Of a stretch of 64,000 bases of DNA, positions 54,331-64,000 are shown one piece after another. Origin of the DNA: Cryptomeria japonica (lineage: Eukaryota; Streptophyta; Pinopsida; Cupressales; Cupressaceae); the NCBI RefSeq assembly GCF_030272615.1, contig NC_081413.1, positions 719,343,867-719,407,866 of the forward strand, read 5' to 3'. The stretch's first letter is position 1. The number at the start of each line of letters is the position of its first letter. The notes under the pieces were generated by a model, which saw only the letters and a list, made by a program, of their open reading frames with translations, made no database searches and had not been told where the DNA came from. A program made the translations under genes and the position numbers.

Positions 54331-57300
54331 CAAAGGCCTTGTGAAAATATTAGCTATCTATTCCTTTGTATATACATACTCTAACTTCACATTCTCCTCA
54401 CTAATTTTCTCTTTCAAGTAATGATTTTTGATTGACACATGTTTAGTCTTTGAATATTGCACCGGATTCATTGACATGTTGTTAGCACTAGAATTATCAT
54501 AGTATATAATAGTAGGCTTATCATGAATAACTGATATATTTCAACATTTTCTTCATCCAAACTACCTGAGTGCAATTACTAGTAGTAGCAATGTACTCAA
54601 CTTCAATAGTAGACAAGGATACCAAATCTTATTTCTTGCTAGCCCATGAAACCAACTTCTTACCTAAAAATTATGCTCTACCAATAGTGCTCTTCTAGTC
54701 ATCTAAATAACCAACCCAGTTAGCATTAGTATAGGCACACAACATGAAATCATCATTCCTTAGGTACCATAAACCATAATCCATAGTTCCCTTCAGATAT
54801 ATGAATATCCTCTTCACAACAGTGAAATGACAATCTTAAGGATCAACTTGATATCTAGCAGCCATACACACAACATGCATAATGCCAGGCCTAGTCTATG
54901 TAAGATATAGTAGTCCACCAACCATAGATCTGTAGAAACTTTGATTATCTTTAGGAGATTCATCATTTCTAAACAATTTACAACCAGTCACCATAGGAGT
55001 TCCAACTGGTTTTGAATCATCTAATCCAAACTTCTTCAACAATTCCTTCACAAATTTTGTTTGAGATATGAATATTCTTTTTCTTGTTTGTGCAATCTAC
55101 AAACCTTAGAAAAATTTCATCTCACCAATCATATACACATCAAATTATTTCTGCATATCACCAACAAACTTCATGCTCAAGTCATCATCACCACAAAAGA
55201 TAATATCATCAACAAAGACTTCAACAATTAGAATGTTATCACTTTCAATCTTGAAATACAGATTACTGTCTGCAGCACCTTTAGTAAATCCCATTTTCAA
55301 CAAGTATTTATCTAATCTATCATACCAGGCTCTAGGAGCTTGTTTCAATCTATAAAGAGCTTTCTTCAACTTACATACCATGTCTCCATTATCTAACAAA
55401 GAAAATCCATCAATTTATTCAATGTAAACCTCTTCTTCTAGATAAGCATTCAAAAAGGCTGATTTGACATCCATCCGATAAACCTTGAAATCTTTATAAG
55501 CAGCATAAGAAAGCAATAGTCTAACAGCTTCAAGTCTAGCAACCGGAGAAAAAGTCTCCTCATAATCAATTCCTTCTTGTTGTGAGTAACCTTTGTAGAC
55601 TAGTCTAGCTTTATTTCTAACAAATTCACCAACTTCATTCAATTTGTTTCTGAAATATCCATTTAGTACCAATAACATTCTTATCCTTAGGTCTAGGCAC
55701 AAGTTCCCAAGTATTATTCTTTTCAATCTGATCTAGTTCTTCTTCCATAGCTCTCATCCAATTTTCATCTTTACAAGCTTCAACAACATCTTTAGGTTCA
55801 ACTTTAGAAATCAAACATATTTCTTCAGCAACTAACCTTCTTCTAGTCATCACACCTTTATTCTTATCACCAGTAATCTAATTTTCAAAATGATTCAGTC
55901 TTACATACCTCAAAGTCTTCCGATTGTTCTTATTCTTAGGTTCTGAAACATCTTCACTGGTAGCAACAACATCTAGATTAACAATCTCTATCGAATCAGT
56001 TTGCTTAGGTTCTTCAGGGTGAATAGGCATTAAAACAATATGTTGACTATCATCATAACCACATCCTTTGATCTCCTTCCCAAGGTTCTCATCCACCTTC
56101 ACATTTTCACTCTCAACTATATGTCTCGGGCTCTTATTGTAGCACTAGTAGGCCTTGCTCTTAGTTGAATATCCCAAGAAGATACCTTCCTCACTTCTAT
56201 CATCAAACTTTCTTATATCATCATCTCTCTTGATATAACATTTGCTACCAAATACTCTAAAAGATCTTACAGTAGGAACATGACCAAACCAAATCTCATA
56301 AGGGGTCTTACTAGTATCACCTTTGATATGAACTTTTTTGAATGTGTAAATAGCAGTGCTAATGGCTTCTCTCTAGTAAATCTTTGGAACATTTCCTTCA
56401 ATCAACATATTCCTTGCAAAATCCAAAACAGTTTTGTTCTTCCTCTCAACAACTCCATTTTGTTGAGGAGTTCTGGGAGCAGACAATTCTTTTCTAATTC
56501 CATGCATCTCACAGAATGAATTTAACTCACCAAAACAAAATTATCCACCTCTTTCAGATCTCAGACATTTCACCTTCATTCCAAACTTAGTTTCCACCTT
56601 AGCTTTGAATATTTTGAATTTGTCCAATGCTTTTGATTTCTCCTTCAAAAAGACAATCCACATCATCCTGGAATAATCATCAATTAGCAGCATAAAATAT
56701 CTATCACCCTGCACACTTCTAACATTTGTAGGTCCACATAGGTGAGTATGCACAAGATCTATCATTTCTTCTGATTTATACTATTTTCTCTTGAAATAAA
56801 TTCTTATTTGCTTACCCAATTGGCATTCCTTACATACCAAATTAACATCCTTAACAATTGTAGGCAAATCTCTAACATCATGTGTAGAAAATATCTTAAT
56901 CATTGAATCAAAGTTCACATGACACATCCTCCTATGCCACAACCAACTATCTTAGCAATCAAACAATTTTTATCACCAACATTCAAATGAAAAATGTTAC
57001 CTTCAGTCTTAGTCCCAGATGCAATCTCTATGCTGGAGACATTCAAGATCTTGAATTTACCATCCTTCAGTTGCAGATCATAACACTTATCAACCATCTA
57101 TCCAATACTCAAAATATTATGCTTCAAACCTTCAACATACAAGACATCATTAGTGTTATGCTTACCATCAAAAGAAATAGAACCTCTCCCATGAATTACA
57201 CAAGCTTTGTCATCTTCAAATCTAACTATTTCACCATAATACATTTCCATGCTTACTAATTTTCTTTTATCACCAATCATATGATGTGAACAACCATTAT

Positions 57301-57769
57301 CAATCACCCATTCATCATTTTCTTCTACCTTAGTAGCCAAATCTTTCTCCTCAATAGAGCAGCTAGTGGAATTAATAGGTACATATCTATCTTCTTTAAT
57401 GACAATAAACACAACTTCATCTCCTTCTGATTCATCATCTGTAACACCTTCATCTATAGCATAATAACACTTCTTCTGGTTCCTAAACTTCTAGTTAGAC
57501 TTATAAGGTTTATCATACTTATCATGCTTCTCATATCTATCATTCCTATCATGCTTATCAAACTTATCATGCCTATCATACTTAGCCATTCTCTCCGGGT
57601 ATCTAGAAGCAAAATGTCCTATCTTATTACAAGAGAAACATTTCAAGGGAAACTTTCCATCATACTTATCGACACCTTTAGGAAATCTGTAGGTAATCAG
57701 TGCTTCAAGCTCATCAAGCTATCTTTCTTGCTCTCCAATCTCTTTTCTCTCTCTCATATCTAGATATTT
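54331..57769 (-). pseudogene. gag-pol: CopF, copia gag-pol (oldest host element, heavily decayed)
   Basis: Minus-strand copia polyprotein without visible LTRs. From right to left: end of gag with a knuckle CFSCNKIGHFASRY (last Cys to Tyr, about 57640-57600), an Asp/Lys/His-rich repeat (about 57590-57530), protease DNGCSHHM (Ser to Asn in DSG, about 57290), integrase (about 56930-56150), reverse transcriptase from about 55850 with intact FVDD (55205-55216), and RNase H reaching TKE-stop-IANIFT at the left edge, where the CopK array cuts it. Many stops in every domain. The gag start is missing on the right at GypT; the 3' end lies off the left edge. Confidence 0.85.
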
Positions 57770-59044
57770 TGCACTCGTCGGGATCATACTTTTTGATAAG
57801 TTGAGACTTTGTTATATCTTTATCCTCAGAACTCTTGAGTTTTTGTTATCTTTTGGTTTGCATAGTAGTAGTGATGTATTGGAAGTTGAATATATGTATT
57901 CCATATGTTAAGCTTGAACTTATTAAATCATGTTTTATCTTTGCCAGTCTATTCCTGTAGCCATGTGATTTATTCTTGTTGCCATGCGGATTATTTAGGG
58001 TAATATCATATGTGAATTAATAGATGTGTTAATTAAATAAAATGCGTATGTATGTCCTTGTATGTCATCTCTGTTATAGTGCAGGTAATAAATGATGTCA
58101 TGCTGGATGTTCACCTATCATGCCTGATGAAGGGAAGGATACGTAAGAGATGACTGAAGATCAAATTGTAGAGGACCTGAGCAGGCACAAGGTATGGCAT
58201 AACTAGAGCAATCAAGCGACACTACCAATGTCTAACTTTAGTAGGCATTTAATTTGCAAATACCGCCATGACATGCAAAGGCTGTGGTTCGGTTTAGATC
58301 CATGTTTCCTATAGCATAGCTCTAGTTATCTTCTTTAACGGTCAATCATCTACCTCTCCTTCTAGGCATGACTTGTGTGGTCTATTGTAGTTGATTTCTT
58401 TTTAATAATAAGCTCTTCTTCTTCTCAAAAGCTAACTAGAAGGGAGAAGAATTGAGTAGAGGATTTTTTATAATCATTCTTGAGTTTTCCTTCAACTTAT
58501 GTAATCACTTTCAGAAAGCAATGAATAAATTTATGTTATTCTGATCTATTAAGAGTTGTTTTTGGGAAGCCTGGTATCACTCTTCCAAGGGGGCCCACTT
58601 GGTGAGTGATCCTATGTGTTTGTTAAAATTATTCTTGTTTCCTTAGCTGCAATAGAAGTTCTTGCATTGACTATTCCTACAGCCACTGGAAACAAATCCA
58701 CTGACTATTCCTGCAACCAAGCCAGGATAGAGTAATTTATGTTTATCCATATTGAATTTATCTAGCATTGCTTTTATGAATTTATTTAGAAATGTTTCTG
58801 TAGCCTTTCCATACTTTCCATTCTTGTTTACCTTTTTCCGCATAATATTAGTTGTTGCAGTAATGCAGAATAGATGTTGCAGGAAATTAGTGCATATATA
58901 GTGTAGACCCATTTCAAGTACTATGTCCCTAGGTTGACAATCAAATAAACACTAGCTATGGAAATAGTGACTTTACCAAATGAATGTCCAGACCTCAGAT
59001 TGAGACTTCAATTAGAGTTATTATTCTTATTGTTGGGGTGAACA
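57770..59044 (+). repeat. GypT probable 5' LTR
   Basis: About 1.27 kb without a gene, bounded on the left by the end of the CopF coding match and on the right by GTGAACA before the primer site. The left boundary (TGCACTCGTCGGG) is a guess. It contains a strong stem-loop at 58576-58610 and AATAAA-like words near 58525. No second LTR is in the window for comparison. Confidence 0.5.
58576..58610 (+). promoter_or_regulatory. Stem-loop in GypT LTR
   Basis: ATCACTC (58576-58582) pairs with GAGTGAT (58604-58610), and CCAAG (58585-58589) with CTTGG (58598-58602), around a GGGGCCCA loop. It could be a 3'-end or packaging structure in the LTR transcript; its role is not known. Confidence 0.5.
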
Positions 59045-59048
59045 TTTT

Positions 59049-59069
59049 TGGTGCCGCTATCAGGGATGG
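59049..59069 (+). other. GypT primer binding site (tRNA-Asp type)
   Basis: TGGTGCCGCTATCAGGGATGG resembles the complement of the plant tRNA-Asp 3' end used by Athila/Tat-type gypsy elements (TGGCGCCGTTGCCGGGGA), with several C to T or G to A differences. Confidence 0.65.
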
Positions 59070-59285
59070 TGTCAAACTAAGAACCTATTATGGTTATTAT
59101 CTTTTCAGTTTTCAGTTAATTGTTTTTTTTGGCATATTTGACCGTTCGAAAAAATTTCATGGATCTGCATGCATAGATGAAGAAGAGATGTTCTAGGTAG
59201 ATTTCTACCCAATCATCCTAATCATGTAGAAAATAATTCCTCAGATATAAATCATTTTGTTTAACTTTATCAAACCCTAGAGAAT

Positions 59286-60371
59286 TTGAATCACCCTAAA
59301 TTTGAATTCCTAGAAGGTAGTCTTCATTTCCTCTTTGGACCTCAAGAAGAAGAATTTCATATAGTAACAACCCCCACAAGTCCAATGCAAGGAAACCCAC
59401 CTCTTGGTGGAAATAATCCACCACCACAACTAGATCCAATATTTGAGTTCCCCATATCTAATCAACATGATAATGCCAATCTCAAGAACATTCCAGCTTC
59501 TTCCCTCCCCAAATTCTATGGATTGGTGACAGAGGACCCAGGCACATTTTTGTTTGATTTTGATGTTCTTAGTAGGAGTTTTGACTATACTACAGATGCC
59601 CATAGACTCAAAAAATTTCTTGCCACCTTGAAGGAGTCATCCTTGAGATGGTTTATGAGCTTGGGTAGTAGCACAATCAATACATGGGATGAGATGAAAC
59701 AGTTGTTTCTTGCAAAATACAAAGATTATTGTAGAGGCATTGATCGTCATGGGGATGATATCTTTAGAATGACACAGAAAGAAGATGAGAGTCTTGAAGA
59801 TTATCTGGAGAGGTTCCTGTTTAGTGTCAAAAAGTCCAAACATAGTACTCTCAATGAAGATTCCCTCAAGTTGATATTTTTTAGGGGAATCAATGATGAA
59901 TGCACTGATTCTTTGGATCTTATGGGAGGAGGCGACATTACACAGTCCACTTGGGCTGAAATAGGACAAATTTGTAAGAAGTATTTCAGATCTGCTTCTA
60001 AGAAGAATAGGCGTTTCAAGCTAGGAACACCTTTATCAACATATGGTACTGGAGTTTCTAGATTGAAACTTAGCCATCTATTGAAGGACTTTAAGGAGGA
60101 CATTATAAATAATATGGCTACCCAGTTGGATACACTTGCAGCTAAGAAGAAGCATGAAGAATTTGATGCATTTCTTGCAGAATTTTGGCCTCATTGTAGA
60201 CAACAAAAGAAGGATTGCCGATGCAAAATGGTTGCAAATGTGGAAGTTCCTTACTTCAAGCCAATACAAGGTGAGGATGAGCAAGTCTTCTATGTTGCTC
60301 AAAGAAGGCCAAATTTCCAAAGAGAAGGTATGCCTTTGTTGGCAAATGCACACTCCAATGAGAAATTGTAG
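59286..60371 (+). CDS. gag: GypT gag (retrotransposon gag domain), possibly complete to the break
   Basis: Open for 361 codons; the first ATG in frame is 59385 (MQGNPPLGGNNPPP), a likely start, although the frame is open upstream. A Pro/Asn-rich N-terminus leads to a typical gypsy gag domain: LPKFYGLVTEDPGTFLFDF, LKESSLRWFMSL, WDEMKQLFLAKY and DESLEDYLERF. No zinc knuckle follows, because NA-C begins right after the stop at 60369-60371. The absence of internal stops contrasts with the decayed copia genes. Expected role: capsid protein. Confidence 0.8.
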   Translation: MNHPKFEFLEGSLHFLFGPQEEEFHIVTTPTSPMQGNPPLGGNNPPPQLDPIFEFPISNQHDNANLKNIPASSLPKFYGLVTEDPGTFLFDFDVLSRSFDYTTDAHRLKKFLATLKESSLRWFMSLGSSTINTWDEMKQLFLAKYKDYCRGIDRHGDDIFRMTQKEDESLEDYLERFLFSVKKSKHSTLNEDSLKLIFFRGINDECTDSLDLMGGGDITQSTWAEIGQICKKYFRSASKKNRRFKLGTPLSTYGTGVSRLKLSHLLKDFKEDIINNMATQLDTLAAKKKHEEFDAFLAEFWPHCRQQKKDCRCKMVANVEVPYFKPIQGEDEQVFYVAQRRPNFQREGMPLLANAHSNEKL

Positions 60372-60372
60372 G

Positions 60373-61107
60373 TGATTGAAGGTATTTTCATTGATGGAAA
60401 CCTTACAATCCTATGACACTGCCACAAGCACAGACACCGGCACCGACAGTGGCAAAGATTGATTACCGGCACCCTCGCTGACATGTTTGTACTTATTGTA
60501 AAATTTAATTAATTGTAATATCTTTTTGAAAGCGGACAAGGCATATTGTAATAAGGCTCATATATAGGTATGCAATCTTAGGGAAAATTTGTATGTAGTA
60601 TGTATGATGGATATTAGATGCGAATACTAAGGCAGAGTTTGGAATAAGGTTTTGGAAGTCATAGAGCTTAAATCGGTATTGGATCTGGCATAAAAGATGC
60701 CCTTTTGTAGCAGTACATGACATTGGATTTTATAATCTACTTTTGTAAGTCAGTGAGACTTCTCTTTTTGTATTTAAGCAGTGAGCTTTAGGCAGTTGGC
60801 CTTCCTGCATGTGCAGGCTCCTATTGTAACAGTAATATTCTCTTATTGGCCAGTAAGCAAATATTGTGGGTCACAAATCCCATCGAGGTTTTTCCCACAC
60901 TAGGTTTCCTCATTAAAATATTGTGTTATGGTGTGTCTTTCATGTTGTGGTTGTTGTTCTTATTTACTGCATTAATTTTTGTTTACCGGTACATAGTTTT
61001 GGAATGCTTTTCATTTAATAATTCAAGAAAATCAATTAACCAGCAAGATACGGATTCACCCACACCCCTGCCCCCCCCCACTCTCAGTATCTTTAGGAAT
61101 CCTAACA
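60373..61107 (+). repeat. NA-C 5' LTR
   Basis: About 735 bp, from TGATTGAAGGTATTTTC (start uncertain, possibly damaged) to GGAATCCTAACA. It aligns with the solo LTR at 2724-3524. Stem-loop GAGG...CCTC at 60885-60911. TATTTAAGC near 60771 is TATA-like. Confidence 0.78.
60885..60911 (+). promoter_or_regulatory. LTR stem-loop (NA-C copy)
   Basis: GAGG and CCTC arms at the place where NA-B and CopR have CGTGG and CCACG. The solo LTR keeps the same arms plus an inner CCC/GGG pair (2912-2938). Confidence 0.5.
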
Positions 61108-61109
61108 AT

Positions 61110-61121
61110 TGGTATTAGAGC
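61110..61121 (+). other. NA-C primer binding site
   Basis: TGGTATTAGAGC, the Met-tRNA site with one C to T change. Confidence 0.87.
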
Positions 61122-61179
61122 CTGGTCCTCTATTTTTCAAAATCCTAACAACTTGAGGAATATTCTGACACCGGTAGAG

Positions 61180-62147
61180 ATGGAAAACTTGAGGAAGCAA
61201 CTAGAAACATCTCTTGCAGACTATGATGCAGAAAAGTTCAAGAATATGAAACTTGAAGATAATTTGAAGGCTGCACAGGAAATCATTCAAGGACTTCAGA
61301 AAAATCTCACTATTGCTAGGAACAAAAGAAGAGAACTTTTTGAGAAGATGCAGAGTGATGATGATGAGAAAGAAACTCTTAATGACCTTGTGAACAAACT
61401 GAGACAAGAAAACAGTACAATGAAGAATGAGATGCAAGATATGACCATGAGATTTTGTAAAGATATTTAAGATAGAAAGAAGAATAAAGATGATTTGGCT
61501 AGAAGAATCAATGATGTTGCAAATGAAAATATAAGAATCAGTCATGAGAATGATATGTTAAAAATAGATATGATACACTTGGAACATGATAAAACTGAAC
61601 TCATGAGACAGGAAGATTTCTTGGAAAATGAGTTGACTACAACAAATAAACACAAGGAGAAATTCAAGAAAAGTTTAGAAGAATTTGATGACATGCTGAA
61701 AAATCAGAAACCTAATGGTGACACTAATGGCCTTGGCTTTGAAGTTGTGAAAGCTCTGGCACTACAAACAAACATGATCATAGTAAACATGTAAGACAAC
61801 CTAATGCTTACAAATTCAATGGAAAATGCTTTAATTGTAACAAGTATGGTCATAGAGAAAATTAGTGTAGATCTAGAAACTATCAAAACACCAATGCACC
61901 CACCAGTCAATGCTCTGAATGCAATAAAGTTGGTCATAATTCAGAAAATTGCAAAATGAATGTCACATGTTATATTTGTGGAAGATTTGGACACTTATCT
62001 AATCAATGCATAACACATACCGGCATAGGATATGGAAAAGCTATTCAGAAAAACAATGTGACTTGTTATGCTTGTAACAAGATTGGACATATTGTAAAAT
62101 TTTATAGAAGCAAGACATCACCAACAAATAACAAGGACCCAGTTTGA
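61180..62147 (+). pseudogene. NA-C ORF1: coiled-coil protein with four zinc knuckles
   Basis: About 320 codons from ATG 61180. Roughly 200 residues of coiled coil (MENLRKQLETSLADYDAEKF at the start; LVNKLRQENSTMKNEMQDM later), then four knuckles in about 100 residues: CFNCNKYGHREN-stop-C (about 61831), CSECNKVGHNSENC (about 61915), CYICGRFGHLSNQC (about 61968) and CYACNKIGHIVKFY (about 62061; last Cys to Tyr). Breaks: TAA 61468-61470, TAA 61792-61794 followed by a frameshift, TAG in knuckle 1. It lacks a copia gag domain, as in NA-A and NA-B. Confidence 0.78.
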
Positions 62148-62593
62148 AAGGTAAAGAAAAGGTTGAAGAGGTAAAGCAAGAATTTTCAAAACAATGGATT
62201 AGAAAGTCTGACATGAATGTTAGTGAAGCTATTCCTTCACCGATAGAATAGAGTATCACTCCACCGATAGGAGATTCTTCATCTAATTGAGTAACAATCC
62301 TTTGGGGGTATGGCAACAAATTGAAAAACATGCTAGTTTACCCTCGGTTGATGCTGAGAAGTTGGATTACTTCTTTACCGGTAGATGATTTAAGTTTTGA
62401 CTTAACTGGTAGACATTAAATGTGGTAGTTGAAGGAAATAACATTATAAAGCAAGTGTTTTGGCCCTTTTTCATTCACCGAGCATTCAAATCTCTAGAGA
62501 GCACAAAATTCCTGAGCGAAGCCATCCACTATGAATAGTGAAGCAAATCATCCAAGAAAATCATCCTAAAGGAAGATTAAGATATTTATAATT
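62148..62593 (+). promoter_or_regulatory. NA-C region between ORF1 and ORF2 with TATA box
   Basis: No gene. TATAAAG at 62445-62451, about 145 bases before ATG 62594, preceded by ACATTAAATG and followed by CTAGAGAGCAC and GAGCGAAG, matching pieces of the NA-B gap region in the same order. Confidence 0.45.
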
Positions 62594-64000
62594 ATGGCTT
62601 CTTCCTTTGCACTTGAATTCATTGCAACCCCTACTATGATCGAAGTTATTAAGCATCATAGACCCATGTTCAAACTTATTCCCAAAATTGCAAAGAAAGA
62701 TGACACCCTAGGAGCATTTTCAAAAATACCTAAGGGAGTATTTTATGTAGAAGATCCTAGAATGTATATACATTGTCATATTGAGGAACTAGGAGCTGAA
62801 TAAATAATGAACATATATAGAACTGTAATTTGTGATGAAAATGGAAATGTTAAACCGGAACACAAGATAGTGGAAACCCTAGGCTTTATGGACATTCTTA
62901 GTATCCTTTATTTTCCTAAGGATGTGATAAGGATAGTATTGAGCAGAGTTCATGGAGAGTTCTTTTGGTTGGATTCCATCCATAAGATTACCAAAGAAGT
63001 AGTTAGGACAGTGACAGGCTTACCTTCCACCAGTAGTAGGCTTGATAAAACTAAAAAGGTTCCAAATGACATTGTCATGACCCTAACCAATGCAACATTT
63101 TATAAAAGATCCCTAAGAGTCAATGATGTGAAGGACATCAATGCTAGATTTGACACTATGATTCTTGGTTATAAGGCTACACATGCAAACAGACTAAACT
63201 TTGTTTCTAGCTTATGTATCAAAAGTGCATATGACATGGTGAATAACAATGCTATGATTGATGTATGTGAGTGGATAAAAGATGAACCGATAGACAATTT
63301 GAAGAAAATCAAAGGTGATAAGAAAGAAATATTCAGATTTGGCAACCTTCTTGTGTGTTTAATGTTGTACATTACCAAGCAAGTTCTTGGTATTGGTAGG
63401 AAAGACTTTGGTTTTGATATCCCGGTAGGAAAACAACTTCTAGACATACTAAACAACATGGGAGATGATAAGGAGAAAAACATAAATGAATATTTTCAAA
63501 CTTTGAAAGCAAAGATGAAGACAAGAATAAGGCTATCTCAAGCAATTGTTGATAAGTATCAAAAGGAGATATGCTTTGTGATCAAGAAAGATGAAATTTA
63601 GATGGAGATAGTTATCCCTAGGACTGTTTGGGTTACAGAGATAGAATATGAGGCAGATGACAACATAGTTGAAACCTATGCTAAAGCCCTCTTAGAAGCA
63701 CCTAAGGAACCAATTGAGAAATTTTTTGGCAATGCAAAGACCAAAGAAAGCAAAATCCAATTTGAGAAAAGAATCAACAAAACTGAACAAATAGTGAGGA
63801 AGGGAATAAGACAGGCAAAATCAATAAAAGAAGGTGTATTAAACAAAACTAGTATTAAGGAGAGTGAATTGGAAGGACTACAACTAGGAGCACATCTTTC
63901 ACCAATTGCTACCTCTTCTGATAGTGAAATACGAGCAGAGTTTAAAAGGGTAGTTAGGAAAAGAAAACCTTCATCAACACCTGCTCCTACACCAAAAAGA
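62594..64000 (+). pseudogene. NA-C ORF2, N-terminal part
   Basis: Starts at ATG 62594 (MASSFALEFIATPTMIEV) and runs to the window edge (469 codons). TAA at 62801-62803 and TAG at 63599-63601 interrupt it. The domain matches NA-A and NA-B block by block: IVLSRVHGEFFWL, HKITKEVV, FGNLLVCLMLYI and KYQKEICFVIKK, followed by a Lys/Ser/Pro-rich linker (RKRKPSSTPAPTPK at the edge). No enzyme motif is seen. Function unknown. Confidence 0.75.

Larger units (their letters stand above)
57770..60372 (+). mobile_element. GypT, Ty3/gypsy element, 5' part
   Basis: A gypsy element with LTR-like sequence, Asp-tRNA type primer site and gag. The left edge near 57770 is approximate and no TSD was found. The right edge is the NA-C insertion. 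It probably inserted into the CopF gag, whose N-terminus would then lie beyond the window. Confidence 0.65.
60373..64000 (+). mobile_element. NA-C, LTR element without visible pol, 5' part
   Basis: 5' LTR 60373-61107, Met primer site, ORF1, promoter-like gap and the first 470 codons of ORF2, cut by the window end. Same gene order as NA-A and NA-B; same LTR family as the solo LTR at 2724-3524. Whether pol follows ORF2 cannot be seen; in A and B none does. Confidence 0.8.

Noticed and set aside
58643-59196. Short frames (58643-58912 minus, 58984-59196 plus) as host genes
   Set aside because: They fall in the GypT LTR and primer-site region and show no domain or homologous copy.
1-64000. CRISPR array, bacterial operon or organelle origin
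   Set aside because: No regular repeat-spacer structure and no bacterial or organelle genes; everything matches nested plant LTR retrotransposons.

Overview
The window is plant nuclear repeat DNA. It consists almost entirely of LTR retrotransposons inserted into one another, and I found no host gene, tRNA, rRNA or CRISPR array. The Ty1/copia and Ty3/gypsy coding domains, the initiator-Met and Asp tRNA primer sites and the deep nesting point to a large-genome seed plant, possibly a gymnosperm; the species cannot be named from this sequence. Most copia copies look Sirevirus-like (SIRE/Maximus lineage): they have several purine tracts before the 3' LTR, end in the block CAATGCCAAAGGGGGAGAT, and use a TGGTATCAGAGC primer site.

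Labels used here. Copia with pol: CopR-1 (1-1460, minus, runs off the left edge) and CopR-2 (38775-46059, minus); CopK-1 and CopK-2 (plus, a tandem pair sharing one LTR, 1461-54330); CopM-1 (10353-28053, plus) and CopM-2 (46509-54291, minus); CopF (54331-57769, minus); CopS (13158-15562, truncated). Elements without pol: NA-A (4646-30328), NA-B (20294-27986), NA-C (60373 to the window end), plus a solo LTR of the NA-C family (2724-3524). Gypsy: GypT (about 57770-60372).

Nesting, read from target-site duplications (TSDs) and from reading frames that resume after each insert: CopF holds the CopK pair; CopK-1 holds CopR-1, the solo LTR (ATAAC/ATAAA) and NA-A (CTCCA); NA-A holds CopM-1 (AGCAA); CopM-1 holds CopS and, in its 3' LTR, NA-B (GATTC). 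The last CopK LTR holds CopR-2 (CTAAC) and CopM-2 (AGTAG). GypT interrupts or abuts the CopF gag and is itself interrupted by NA-C.

The most interesting content is the NA group. Three diverged families (A, B, C) have full LTRs, the Met primer site and the purine tracts, but no protease, integrase, reverse transcriptase or RNase H. Instead they carry ORF1 (coiled coil plus four or five CCHC zinc knuckles) and ORF2, a protein of about 1,100 residues that I do not recognise and that is conserved in domain order between A and B, and with C as far as the window shows. A TATA-like block lies between the two ORFs in each family. The NA elements share primer site, purine tract and an LTR stem-loop with the neighbouring copia families, so they were probably copied by copia enzymes acting in trans. 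Every copy here is decayed; many stops are TAG where an intact relative has CAG or TGG, as expected from deamination of methylated CHG sites.
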